Assembly: GCA_023395615.1 (NCBI GenBank)
Contig: JAEWYP010000001.1
Coordinates: 1-30,843 of the forward strand
Direction: 5' to 3'
DNA length: 30,843 bases
DNA from: Bacillota bacterium
GTDB taxonomy: Bacteria; Bacillota; Clostridia; Christensenellales; Aristaeellaceae
Positions 14,566-23,294 of the stretch are shown here, piece by piece (position 1 is the first letter of the stretch; every line of letters starts with the position of its first letter). Under the pieces are notes generated by a model. The model did not search any database. It was not told where the DNA came from and saw nothing but the letters and a program-made list of their open reading frames with translations. The position numbers and the translations under genes are program-made.

Positions 14566-16812
14566 TTATACGATTGTAATTTTTTCTCCCGCTCGGTGGG
14601 GATAGCGACGGCCATCCCACAGTTTTAATTCGCCGTCGCATGCCGCCAGCACAGTCGCGTGTTTCAGCGCGCCGTTTGCCCATTGCAGATCCACCGTATA
14701 CCCGCCGCGGGCGCGCAGGCCCTTTACGCTGCCATTCGCCCACGCGGGTGGCAGCGCGGGCAGCAGGCGAAGGAAACCCTCGTGGCTTTGCAGCAGCATT
14801 TCCGCGATGCCGGAAGTCGCGCCAAAGTTGCCGTCAATCTGGAACGGCGGATGGTTATCCAGCAGATTGGGCAAAGTAGAGTTTGCCAGAAGCAGACGAA
14901 TGTTCTCCCCGGCCTGCGCCCCGTCCAGCAAACGCGCCCAAAAATGGATGATCCACGCCCGGCTCCAGCCCGTATGTCCGCCGCCGTTTTGCAGGCGAGC
15001 CTCCAGCGTTTTCCGGGCCGCGGCAAAGGCCTCCGTTTTTTCCCGGGTAATCTGCTTACCGGGGAAAAGGGCGAACAGGTGGGAGATATGGCGGTGTCCC
15101 GGCTCGCTCTCCACCTTGTTTTCATCCATCCACTCGCAGATTCGCCCATCCTTCGCAACCTGAACAGGCTTCAACCGGTCGCGAAGCGCCGCGTATTCGG
15201 TCGCGTCCCTGCCCAAAATCCGGGCGGCTTCCACAACCGCGGTAAACAGCTCGTACAATATCTGTTGGTCCATCGCCGCGTCGCTGCACAGGCACCCGGT
15301 CTGCCCATCCGGCAGGCGGTAAGTATTTTCCGGCGAAAGCGAAGGCGAAACGGTCAGGCCCCCCGCCCCATCCTGCCGAAGCGTCTGTTTAAAAAACAGC
15401 GCCGCCTCCTCCATGATGGGGAACTTTTCCTCCAGAAACGCCCGGTCAAGCGTATACAGGTAGTGCTCCCACAGGTGCAGGGAAAGCCATCCAGCCCCCA
15501 GCTGCCAGTACGTGGACGAAATGCAGTTGTCCTGCGGGGCACAGTCGCCCCACAGATCCGTGTTGTGGTGCGCCATCCACCCCTGCGCACCGTACATCCG
15601 TCTGGCCACGTCGCGTCCATGGGGAACCATGCGGTCGATCAGGTCAAACAGCGGCGTGTGCTCCTGCGACAGCGCGCAGCTTTCTGCAGGCCAGTAGTTC
15701 ATCTCTGTATTGATGTTAATCGTATATTTACTGTCCCACGGCGGCAAAAACCGCTCGTTCCAGATGCCCTGCAAATTGGCGGGCAGGCTGCCGGGGCGGC
15801 TGGACGATACGAGCAGGTACCGGCCGTACGCAAAGAGGCCGTTGATCAAGTCCAGATCGTTTCCACCGTTTTTCACCCGCTCCAGACGCTCGTCTGTCGG
15901 CAGTTCGTTAACCGCCACATCCTCCGCATCAATCGACAGGCGGCAGGCGTTCATCCGCGGCTCAAAATCCGCGATGTGCTCCCTTTTTAGCGTTTCATAA
16001 CCCCGCTTTTCCGCTTCCTCCAGCCGCGCAAGCGCAGTGGAGAAGCGTTGCTCCCCCTCACGGAAGGAGGTCGCGGATGCAAGGTAAAGGGTGCAGTCAC
16101 CCTTCACACGCAGCATATCGCCGGAGGTATGGACATCTCCCCCAACAGCGCGCAGCACACAGCAATAGGCGACACCGCCGTCGCCGGTCGTCCCTTCCAG
16201 CAGGATCGTTCGCGTGTCAATCGCGCGCTGCGACGTTACATGGCTGGCCCGGCGAAGCATCACCCGCGTTTCGCCGCCCGATACCCGCAGCGCCATCACC
16301 TGCGCCGGATACGAGAAAAAGCATTCCCGATCAAACGCCACCCCATCCAGCGAGTAACTTACGCGGTGCATACCGGTTTGCAGGTCCAGCGAGCGCCGGT
16401 ACCCCTCCACGCCTTCCTTGGGTTCAAAGGCTGCCGTGTTCGCCCCCTGCATATTGGCAAAAAACAGGGGCATTAGAAAGCGCGGATGTTCGGGGGTACG
16501 AACGGAAAAAATCAGATCACACAGCGGTTCGTAAGTCCGCTGACCGTCCGGTGTAGCCACCAGCGCTTCCTCGGCAAGTTCTTCAGCCTGAGCCGGCTTC
16601 TGTGCGGCCAGCAGATTGCGTACACGCTCCACGCCCTGCCGTGCATCGGCGTTCACACGGTCCGTAAAGCCGCCCGACCATACGGAGTCGTTATTCAGCT
16701 GCATCCGGTCCGCAAGGGTTCCACCGTAGCACATCGCCCCCATAAAGCCGTTTCCCAGCGGAAGCGCCTCGTTCCAGTTGGCCGCGGGTTTAGGATACCA
16801 AAGTTCCCTCAT
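14566..16812 (-). CDS. GH95 alpha-L-fucosidase (or alpha-L-galactosidase)
   Basis: A 748-residue GH95 enzyme, an inverting glycosidase that removes terminal alpha-L-fucose (some members L-galactose) from oligosaccharides. LWYPKPAANWNEALPLGNG (4-22) starts the N-terminal beta domain. The catalytic (alpha/alpha)6 barrel has NINTEMNYW (366-374) with the two Asn residues that activate water, SPENTY (493-498) with the general-acid Glu495, and QIDGNFG (658-664) with Asp660; all active-site residues known from bifidobacterial AfcA appear present. No signal peptide, so cytoplasmic. The start has AGGAGG upstream. It lies 75 bp downstream of the membrane AraC regulator on the same strand and is followed by a strong terminator. 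Fucose versus galactose cannot be decided from sequence alone. Confidence 0.94.
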   Translation of the reverse strand: MRELWYPKPAANWNEALPLGNGFMGAMCYGGTLADRMQLNNDSVWSGGFTDRVNADARQGVERVRNLLAAQKPAQAEELAEEALVATPDGQRTYEPLCDLIFSVRTPEHPRFLMPLFFANMQGANTAAFEPKEGVEGYRRSLDLQTGMHRVSYSLDGVAFDRECFFSYPAQVMALRVSGGETRVMLRRASHVTSQRAIDTRTILLEGTTGDGGVAYCCVLRAVGGDVHTSGDMLRVKGDCTLYLASATSFREGEQRFSTALARLEEAEKRGYETLKREHIADFEPRMNACRLSIDAEDVAVNELPTDERLERVKNGGNDLDLINGLFAYGRYLLVSSSRPGSLPANLQGIWNERFLPPWDSKYTININTEMNYWPAESCALSQEHTPLFDLIDRMVPHGRDVARRMYGAQGWMAHHNTDLWGDCAPQDNCISSTYWQLGAGWLSLHLWEHYLYTLDRAFLEEKFPIMEEAALFFKQTLRQDGAGGLTVSPSLSPENTYRLPDGQTGCLCSDAAMDQQILYELFTAVVEAARILGRDATEYAALRDRLKPVQVAKDGRICEWMDENKVESEPGHRHISHLFALFPGKQITREKTEAFAAARKTLEARLQNGGGHTGWSRAWIIHFWARLLDGAQAGENIRLLLANSTLPNLLDNHPPFQIDGNFGATSGIAEMLLQSHEGFLRLLPALPPAWANGSVKGLRARGGYTVDLQWANGALKHATVLAACDGELKLWDGRRYPHRAGEKITIV

Positions 16813-16844
16813 ATCGGAAAAATCCTCCTATTGTGTTTGTGCGT

Positions 16845-16862
16845 CAGGCAGCCATCTGCCTG
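16845..16862 (-). promoter_or_regulatory. Hairpin between the membrane AraC regulator and GH95 genes
   Basis: CAGGCAG (16845-16851), CCAT, CTGCCTG (16856-16862) is a perfect 7-bp stem with a four-base loop. It lies after the regulator stop and before the GH95 ribosome binding site. No T-run follows on the minus strand, so it may separate expression levels rather than end transcription. Confidence 0.45.
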
Positions 16863-16887
16863 CAAGGAGCCGGCTGTTGATCCCCCG

Positions 16888-19230
16888 TTATGGGTTCTGC
16901 CGCTGCAGCATGGCTTTGTAGGTGGAGGTATTATACCCGGTGTTGCGGCGGAAAGCGCGGCAGAACGTATTCGCGGATGGATACCCTACCTTTTCGGCAA
17001 TCTGGTTGATGGTCAGGTTGGTGGTACGCAACAGATGTTGCGCCTCCAGAATCCGCAGATCCTCCACATAGCTGGAGAGATTTTTACCCGTCTGCTGTTT
17101 AAACGCGGTAGACAGCGACGATATGTTCACCCCAAAACACTCGGAAATGCCGGAAAGCGACAGATCACATTCCTGAAAATGCGTCTTCAGGTATTGCGTT
17201 ACCTGCTGGATCAGTTGTTTTCCGGCCTCCCCGCTTCCCTCTTTCGCAGAACGGGCCAGGTCGCTGAAAAACCGGTAGATCAGGGTTTGCTGTTCCTGCG
17301 GCTGAGCCACGCCTATCTTTTCGATTCGCTCCATAATCGCTTCGTCCGAGGGGCGTGCTTTGGGGGCAAGCATGGGCAGGCAGCTCATTGCCACACTGAG
17401 CAGCTCGGATATGAAGATGCTGTGCAGCTGATACGGTATGGGCCGTTCACGGAAGTTTACGCGGAACAGCTCATCCAGTATCTGGGTCACGGCTTCGCCA
17501 TCACCCTGATGAAGCGCCTCAATCAGGCTGTTGTGAATGTCGTTGGGTAAAAAGTACTGTAGCCTGCCCGGGATGTTATCCATCCAGTAGATCCCCGGAT
17601 ATGTTTCCGCCGTTGTTTCCGGTTGAACCAGCATCGCAGTGCGTGCCTGCTCGTAGGAACGGGTAATTTTACTGAGAGATTGCGTGATGGCGCCGCCGCC
17701 GAAGGCAAACAGTCTCTGTTGCAGGTTCGTTGGCAGCGCATGGCAGAAGCGCCTGTACAGATCGTTGATCTCCGCTTTTTCCAGATTGAAGAGTATCCAG
17801 GCCAGCGTTCTTTCATCAACGTCATAGTAGAGGGACTTGCCAGAATAGTTGTCGATTTCGTTCTTCAACGCGATTTTCATGGACGCAAGCATTTTCAGGT
17901 TCACATCGTCAGAGTCCCCATCGTCTTCCGCTTCCAGGCGAAGCAGCAGGACGCGCGACGACTGAAAATCGGCATAACCCGGAAGGACGTATTCGCACAC
18001 ACGCGCCGCTTCCGCTTCGTTGGAGAAGCCGCCCTGCAGCAGACGGCTGGCAAAAGAAGAACGCAGCAGAGCCTTATGCTCCGTTGCGATTCGATACAGG
18101 CTTTTATTATTATCCTGTAGTTGAACGATCATCTCACGGATAGACCGGAACGCCTCGCTGGAATCATCCGGGTCTATGCCCAGTTCGTGCAGGATCGCGG
18201 AAATTGGGGACGAAATCCGTTTTGCCTGCCACACGCTCAGGGCGGAACCAATAAGGATGGCAAAGATGAGGCATCCGATCATCAGATTGCGGTAGATGTT
18301 CACGCGCGCCAGGATGATTTCAAGCGGTTGAACGGAAATATAGGTGAGCGCGTCGGAATGAAAACGGTTTACGAGCATTTTCCCGTTTGGGCTGTTCAGA
18401 TAAAACGCGGAAGCGTCAGGCTCCTCCGCCATCTGCGCGGAGAGGGAAGCAAACAGATCGCCGCTGCCATCCTCCAGTTCTGTGTTGCACAGCAGTTGAT
18501 TTTCGCTGTTCAGGATAAAAATCGCTCCGTTGTTGCCTAGGTTGATGCTTTCAAACATGGAAAGCAGAGAATCCTGATTGATCAAAATCAGCAGGTAACC
18601 GTCGTTGTGGCCCTGCAACGGCTGCACCCGCAACAAGTACCAACCGGTGGTCGTTTTCGTCTGCGTCGCTTTATTCAACGTAATTTCCTGCACGGGCAGG
18701 AGACCGTTTTTCATCGTACATCCGGTGATCTGATCCATCAGGGCAGTGCCTGCGTTGTTGGGCAGATCAAAATAGTTTTTAAAGAAATCTTCATATTGAT
18801 AAATCATTTTCCCGTTCAGGACGATCCGCGAGTTGTTGAAAAACAGAAAATAATCCGAAATAAAATGCTGCGTCAGGCTATAGTTGCTCAGCGCGTTTCG
18901 CGCCTCGTTAATTCGGTAGGAATACGGATATTGAAAGCCGTGTGTGTTGGCCTGAAAATAACGGACGGCCGTGTTGTTGATAATTTCGTTGGCGATGTTG
19001 TCCACTTCCTGCAGGCGAAGGTTGATCGTTTCCGAAGCGGATTGCAAAACGCCGTTGTTGATTTGAAGGGCGTAGTTTTGCGTTTCATTAATAGAGATAA
19101 CATAAAATACGAAGCTTACGATCAAAGGCGTTAGCAAAACGATAATATAGGTTCGCAAATTGGAAAAATACAGTCTCTGGTGTTGCCATGCCTCCCGATG
19201 AGCAGTAAAATTCATCAGTTTCTTCCCCAT
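16888..19230 (-). CDS. Membrane-bound AraC family sensor-regulator
   Basis: A 780-residue one-protein signalling regulator. A basic N-terminus leads to a membrane helix (about 27-46). An extracytoplasmic sensor region follows (about 50-310, Cache-like in pattern, e.g. GNNGAIFILNSENQLL and HSDALTYISVQPLE), then a second helix (about 314-335) and a cytoplasmic linker. The last 110 residues are two AraC helix-turn-helix units (LSLSGISECFGVNISSLSTAF and INQIAEKVGYPSANTFCRAF, split by a connecting helix). Such proteins sense a sugar, or a sugar-loaded binding protein, outside the cell and activate adjacent importer genes. It is transcribed divergently from the importer, with candidate promoters for both in the shared 260-bp gap. 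It probably controls the right-hand glycan genes and GH95. Confidence 0.93.
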   Translation of the reverse strand: MGKKLMNFTAHREAWQHQRLYFSNLRTYIIVLLTPLIVSFVFYVISINETQNYALQINNGVLQSASETINLRLQEVDNIANEIINNTAVRYFQANTHGFQYPYSYRINEARNALSNYSLTQHFISDYFLFFNNSRIVLNGKMIYQYEDFFKNYFDLPNNAGTALMDQITGCTMKNGLLPVQEITLNKATQTKTTTGWYLLRVQPLQGHNDGYLLILINQDSLLSMFESINLGNNGAIFILNSENQLLCNTELEDGSGDLFASLSAQMAEEPDASAFYLNSPNGKMLVNRFHSDALTYISVQPLEIILARVNIYRNLMIGCLIFAILIGSALSVWQAKRISSPISAILHELGIDPDDSSEAFRSIREMIVQLQDNNKSLYRIATEHKALLRSSFASRLLQGGFSNEAEAARVCEYVLPGYADFQSSRVLLLRLEAEDDGDSDDVNLKMLASMKIALKNEIDNYSGKSLYYDVDERTLAWILFNLEKAEINDLYRRFCHALPTNLQQRLFAFGGGAITQSLSKITRSYEQARTAMLVQPETTAETYPGIYWMDNIPGRLQYFLPNDIHNSLIEALHQGDGEAVTQILDELFRVNFRERPIPYQLHSIFISELLSVAMSCLPMLAPKARPSDEAIMERIEKIGVAQPQEQQTLIYRFFSDLARSAKEGSGEAGKQLIQQVTQYLKTHFQECDLSLSGISECFGVNISSLSTAFKQQTGKNLSSYVEDLRILEAQHLLRTTNLTINQIAEKVGYPSANTFCRAFRRNTGYNTSTYKAMLQRQNP

Positions 19231-19297
19231 ACAGGCCCCCCCGTCAGGTTTGGAGAATAGCGCTCTTCTAGGTTTGTTTGTACATGCATTTAGATTT

Positions 19298-19326
19298 ACG
19301 ATAAACTAAAATTTTCGACTTGTAAA
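19298..19326 (-). promoter_or_regulatory. Candidate promoter of the membrane AraC regulator
   Basis: On the minus strand TTTACA (19321-19326) is followed after 17 bases by TATCGT (19298-19303). The match is moderate. It lies in an A/T-rich stretch that contrasts with the surrounding coding DNA and is well placed for the divergent gene. Confidence 0.5.
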
Positions 19327-19337
19327 TAGGCGAAATT

Positions 19338-19423
19338 TTGAATATAAAGTACAGAAATGTCGGTAAACCATATGTTTCCCACCTTCCACGCCATCCCGGT
19401 GAAAAAGTGCACACGTTGAATAT
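19338..19423. repeat. Repeated TTGAATAT in the divergent control region
   Basis: TTGAATAT occurs at 19338-19345 and again at 19416-19423, in the same orientation, starting 78 bases apart. The second copy ends eight bases before the -35 of the plus-strand promoter, the usual place for an AraC-type activator site. A loose inverted repeat (AAAATTTTCG...CGAAATTTT) lies beside the first copy. Binding is inferred. Confidence 0.4.
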
Positions 19424-19430
19424 TTGGCGA

Positions 19431-19459
19431 TTTACTTACCATTTTAAACATGCTATACT
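19431..19459 (+). promoter_or_regulatory. Promoter of the right-hand importer/glycosidase operon
   Basis: TTTACT (19431-19436) and TATACT (19454-19459) are separated by 17 bases, with an extended -10 TG at 19451-19452. The first gene starts 32 bases after the -10, with AGGAGGAGG in between. The weak -35 fits an activator-dependent promoter. Confidence 0.65.
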
Positions 19460-19490
19460 CGGCAAAAATAAAACAGGAGGAGGTTGTAAA

Positions 19491-20429
19491 ATGTCGCAAG
19501 GCAATGCAATTCAAAAACATTCCAAGCGAAAATACGTCGCCACTCACTGGGAACTGTATCTCATGCTGTTGTTTCCCGTGACGTTCATTATCATCTTTAA
19601 CTATATCCCGATGGGCGGCGTGATATTGGCCTTTAAAAACTTCGCGTTGCGAAAGGGGATTTTCGGAAGCCCCTGGGCGGACGAATACGGTATGGGCAAT
19701 TTCATCCGTTTCTTTTCGAATTACAATTTCATCTCGACGCTTCGCAACACGCTGGTTCTTTCCATTTATTCGATCCTTGTAAACATGCCGAGCGCGATTT
19801 TGCTGGCGCTTGGGCTTAATTATGTTCGTAAAGAAGCGTTCAAAAAAACCGTGCAGATGGTATCCTACTTCCCCTATTTTATCTCCACCATCGTTCTGGC
19901 CAGCATGATCAATATGCTGTTTAACACCCGCACCGGCGCGCTGGGCCAGCTCTATTTCACCCTGACCCAGTCCAACATTCTGGCCGACGCGGGCCAGTTT
20001 GCAAACCTTTACGTCTGGTCGGGCGTATGGCAGGGCGTCGGTTTCGGGGCGATCATCTACCTTGCGGCCCTTTCCAGCGTGGATCCGCAGCTGCACGAGG
20101 CCGCCATCATCGACGGCGCCAACGTACTGCACCGCATCTGGCATATCGATCTTCCCGCGATCATCCCCATGGTAACGATCCTGCTGATCCTGAATATGGG
20201 CAGCGTTTTGAACGTGGGATACGAAAAAGTGCTGGCCATGCAAAACCAGAACAACATCAATATGTCCGAGGTCATTTCGACCTACGCGTACAAGGTTTCC
20301 CTAGCGGCATCCATCCCGGATTTCTCCTACGGCACCGCTATCGGCCTGTTCCAGTCTGTGGTTGGGTTTATTCTGGTGCTGGCTGCCAACAAGACCGCCA
20401 ATAAACTCACAGGCATCGGATTTTGGTAG
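19491..20429 (+). CDS. ABC sugar transporter permease, LplB type (CUT1)
   Basis: A 312-residue membrane permease, first gene of the plus-strand operon. The first membrane segment is at about 20-42, followed by PMGGVILAFKNFALRKGIFG as in LplB proteins. Further hydrophobic segments lie near 86-108, 125-145, 174-195, 223-243 and 285-303. The EAA loop is at 203-222 (EAAIIDGANVLHRIWHIDLP). The ATG at 19491 has AGGAGGAGG eight bases upstream; the longer reading from 19338 crosses the promoter and is rejected. It pairs with the next gene 16 bp downstream. It is a clear paralogue of the left-hand LplB permease, so the window carries two separate importers of this class. Confidence 0.95.
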   Translation: MSQGNAIQKHSKRKYVATHWELYLMLLFPVTFIIIFNYIPMGGVILAFKNFALRKGIFGSPWADEYGMGNFIRFFSNYNFISTLRNTLVLSIYSILVNMPSAILLALGLNYVRKEAFKKTVQMVSYFPYFISTIVLASMINMLFNTRTGALGQLYFTLTQSNILADAGQFANLYVWSGVWQGVGFGAIIYLAALSSVDPQLHEAAIIDGANVLHRIWHIDLPAIIPMVTILLILNMGSVLNVGYEKVLAMQNQNNINMSEVISTYAYKVSLAASIPDFSYGTAIGLFQSVVGFILVLAANKTANKLTGIGFW

Positions 20430-20445
20430 AAGGAGGAGTCCGCGC

Positions 20446-21351
20446 ATGAAAAGCCACGCAATCGCCGTAAAACCCAGCAAAACAGACCGGGCTGTGTATA
20501 TTGTGAACGACATATTGCTCGTGTTGTTCCTGATCGTCGTGTTTTACCCGTTCCTGTATATTCTCAGCTGCTCTTTCAGCTCCGGCACGGCGCTGAACGC
20601 GGGTCGGGTAATTCTGTTCCCCGTGGAATTTACCACCGAAGGGTATGTTGCCATCTTCCAGTACAGAGATATCTGGACGGGCTTTGCCAACTCGTTCCTG
20701 TACACGGTGGCCTATACGGGCATCGGTCTGGTTCTTACCATTCTCGCCGCCTATCCGCTGTCACAACCGGGCCTGATTGGGAAAAAGCCGCTGATGTTTC
20801 TGTTTCTGTTTACCATGCTGTTTAACGGCGGCCTGATCCCCAATTACCTGCTGGTTGTGAAACTGGGGATTCTCGACTCCATCTGGGCACTCGTGCTGCC
20901 GGGAGCGATCAGCGCATATAATATGATTGTCGCCAGAACGTATTTTATGACCTCTATCCCGCGCGAACTGCACGAATCGGCGGAGCTGGACGGGTGCGGT
21001 GAATTTCGTTTTCTGTTCTCCATCGTCATTCCTCTCTCCAAGGCAATTATCGCGGTATTGGTGCTGTGGTTGGCGATGTGGCAGTGGAACAGTTATTTTA
21101 ACCCGATGATATATCTGAACAACAAATCGAAATATCCCCTTCAGCTTGTGCTTCGCGAAATCCTGCTGATGGCGGACGTGGATTTTACCAAGGCGGCCAC
21201 CAACCCCGATATGTTTATCCGTAACCAGCAGCTGAGCGCCATCCTGCGTTACGGCACCATTATCATCAGCAGTCTGCCGCTGATGATTCTGTACCCCTTC
21301 GTGCAGAAGTACTTCGTAAAAGGCGTTATGATCGGCTCGGTCAAGGGTTGA
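20446..21351 (+). CDS. ABC sugar transporter permease, YtcP/LplC type (CUT1)
   Basis: A 301-residue membrane permease. The ATG at 20446 has AAGGAGGAG upstream; an earlier in-frame start would overlap the previous gene by about 70 bases. Hydrophobic segments are near 18-42, 84-106, 115-138, 145-165, 190-215 and 265-285. The EAA loop lies at about 174-198 (ELHESAELDGCGE...IPLS). The C-terminus KYFVKGVMIGSVKG is nearly identical to the left-hand YtcP-type permease. It forms the translocation pore with the preceding LplB subunit and is followed, after a hairpin, by the binding-protein gene. The ATPase must come from elsewhere. Confidence 0.95.
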   Translation: MKSHAIAVKPSKTDRAVYIVNDILLVLFLIVVFYPFLYILSCSFSSGTALNAGRVILFPVEFTTEGYVAIFQYRDIWTGFANSFLYTVAYTGIGLVLTILAAYPLSQPGLIGKKPLMFLFLFTMLFNGGLIPNYLLVVKLGILDSIWALVLPGAISAYNMIVARTYFMTSIPRELHESAELDGCGEFRFLFSIVIPLSKAIIAVLVLWLAMWQWNSYFNPMIYLNNKSKYPLQLVLREILLMADVDFTKAATNPDMFIRNQQLSAILRYGTIIISSLPLMILYPFVQKYFVKGVMIGSVKG

Positions 21352-21364
21352 CCCATCGTTGCTG

Positions 21365-21402
21365 AAACCGCCCGGGGTGAGAGCTCCACCGCCGGCCGGT
21401 TT
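21365..21402 (+). promoter_or_regulatory. Hairpin between permease and binding-protein genes
   Basis: AAACCG (21365-21370) pairs with CGGTTT (21397-21402), and the interior GGGTGAGAGCTCCACC can form an inner stem. It is in the same position, just before a binding-protein gene, as the hairpin of the left-hand importer. Probably an mRNA processing or stability element. Confidence 0.45.
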
Positions 21403-21434
21403 GCAAATAGAACACACAAATGGAGGTATTTCAG

Positions 21435-23150
21435 ATGGCTAAAAAGCTCGTGGCTCTTCTTCTGGTGCTGATGCTCACTCTGGGCGGAAGCGTGCTGGCC
21501 ACCGCGGAGGCTGCTTCGACCGACGCAACGACGCAGACCAACAGCATTTTCCCGCTCAAGGATGAGATCACCCTCACCGCTTTCGTGCTGGGCATGCCCG
21601 GCGGCGTGGACTACACCAACAACTACGTGACCCAGTGGATCAAGGAAAAGACCAACATCAACCTTCAATTCGTAGCGGCTGTCAGCGGCGACGATGGCAA
21701 AACGAAGCTCAACATGATGCTTTACAGCGGCGAAAAACTGCCGGACATCTTCATCTCAACCGGCTGGTCGAAAGCGGAATGCCAGAGCTATGGCAAGCAG
21801 GGCCTCATCCTGCCGCTGAATGATTACCTGAAGAACGCGAAAGTATGGAATGACCTGAACGTGGAGTGCCCCGCCCGTCAGGGTGACCTGACTATGACGG
21901 ATGGCAACATCTACAGCTACGGCAACGTGGGCGAGTGCTTCCACTGCACGCATCAGGCGCGTATGTGGATTTATCAGCCGTGGGTGGATTCCCTCAACGG
22001 TGGAGTGCTGCCGACCACGACCGACGAGCTGTACGAATTCCTGAACAAAGTAAAGACCATGGACCCCAACGGCAACGGCAAGGCGGATGAAATCCCCGTC
22101 AGCGGTTACCTGGACGGTTGGGCGACCGACCCGTTCGTATTCCTTTCCAATGCGTTCGTGCAGAACAACAACTTTATCTCCAACACCAACCCGGTTGTGG
22201 CGGGCGGTTTCGTGGTGGATAACGGCAAAATCAAGTACAACCTGATGAGCGACCAGTACCGCGAAGCGCTCCGTTACATGAACAAGCTCTACTCCGAAGG
22301 CCTGCTGGATTCCCAGACTTACACGCAGACCAGCGACCAGTGCAACGCGACCCTTGAGAACAACCCGCATCTGGTGGCGCTCATGGGCGGCGGCGCAATG
22401 CCCGAAAATACGAACATGTGGGTTCGCAAAGAGGGCGACTGGCAGGATTGGACGCTTCTGCCTCCTCTGAAGGGACCCGAAGGCGTGCAGTATGCCTACA
22501 CCGGCCTGAATACTTATTACAACAACTGCTGCGGCGTGGTATCTGCCGACTGCCAGTATCCTGAAATTGCCGTACAGCTCTTCGACCTGCTGGCTTCTCC
22601 GGAAGGCACCAACGTACAGAGCTACGGCATCGAAGGAATCCAGTGGCGCTGGACCACCGAAGGCACGAACCTTGTCGGCGGCACCCCGGTCTATGAGAAG
22701 CTGAGCCCGGAACACACCCTGGCCGATGGCACCATCGATTTCTCTGCCTACGGTTACACCTGCAAGAGCAGCACCTGGGATTCCGACGCTTCCATCGGCG
22801 GCCGTACCTCTAAGGGCCGTGAAGAAGAAGGCATCACCGGCGATCCTAAGATGTACTCCGAATCGATCCTGCAGGCGGCGGCAATCGTGTACGATCCGTA
22901 TTCCTACAAGCTGGAAACCATCGTGCCCAATATGCCCTATACGGATGAACAGTCCAAGAAGATTTCCGAGTATGCGGTTTCCGTCGGCGCATACGCGAAC
23001 TCCGCGACCATCCGTTTCATCACGGGGGATATGAGTATCGACAACGATTGGGAAACCTATCTGTCCGAAATGGATAAGATGGATGTTCAGGGTTACATTT
23101 CCACGATGCAGGAAGCCTACGACAGCTACACCGCAAGCATGGCAAAGTAA
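21435..23150 (+). CDS. ABC transporter extracellular solute-binding protein, cysteine-rich
   Basis: A 571-residue secreted binding protein for the right-hand importer, probably capturing fucose- or arabinose-containing oligosaccharides. The N-terminus MAKKLVALLLVLMLTLGGSV followed by LATAEA is a signal peptide with an AxA cleavage site and no lipobox cysteine. The start at 21435 is chosen because GGAGG lies nine bases upstream; the earlier ATG overlaps that site. Family features include SGEKLPDIFISTGW, and a calcium-loop-like DPNGNGKADE (210-219). Unusually, the mature part has nine cysteines (116, 145, 168, 171, 303, 365, 366, 373, 443), including a CFHC motif and an adjacent CC pair. The next gene encodes a membrane thiol-redox protein, which may serve this protein. 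Confidence 0.93.
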   Translation: MAKKLVALLLVLMLTLGGSVLATAEAASTDATTQTNSIFPLKDEITLTAFVLGMPGGVDYTNNYVTQWIKEKTNINLQFVAAVSGDDGKTKLNMMLYSGEKLPDIFISTGWSKAECQSYGKQGLILPLNDYLKNAKVWNDLNVECPARQGDLTMTDGNIYSYGNVGECFHCTHQARMWIYQPWVDSLNGGVLPTTTDELYEFLNKVKTMDPNGNGKADEIPVSGYLDGWATDPFVFLSNAFVQNNNFISNTNPVVAGGFVVDNGKIKYNLMSDQYREALRYMNKLYSEGLLDSQTYTQTSDQCNATLENNPHLVALMGGGAMPENTNMWVRKEGDWQDWTLLPPLKGPEGVQYAYTGLNTYYNNCCGVVSADCQYPEIAVQLFDLLASPEGTNVQSYGIEGIQWRWTTEGTNLVGGTPVYEKLSPEHTLADGTIDFSAYGYTCKSSTWDSDASIGGRTSKGREEEGITGDPKMYSESILQAAAIVYDPYSYKLETIVPNMPYTDEQSKKISEYAVSVGAYANSATIRFITGDMSIDNDWETYLSEMDKMDVQGYISTMQEAYDSYTASMAK

Positions 23151-23163
23151 TATCCTTTCGCCC

Positions 23164-23202
23164 ACGGTGTGGGCTGTCCCGCTCGGGGACAGTCCACACC
23201 GT
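23164..23202 (+). terminator. Strong hairpin after the binding-protein gene
   Basis: A 17-bp stem (23164-23180 with 23186-23202, one G-T pair, five-base loop) follows the binding-protein stop. Only CCTTACT follows, so the T-run is poor. It is either a partial terminator or a 3-prime end stabiliser of the importer mRNA, allowing reduced read-through into the redox genes. The rest of the gap shows no clear promoter. Confidence 0.65.
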
Positions 23203-23294
23203 CCTTACTAAAAGCACATGGTTTCCCTCGCCTTCGCCCTCATAATATGGTAATACGCGCGCATCGAATATACAGCTGTGGGGAGGATGGACAA

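Noticed and set aside
12840..14579. 579-codon plus-strand open frame opposite lacI and the kinase
   Set aside because: It crosses the lacI promoter, operator and terminator and is antisense to well-supported genes.
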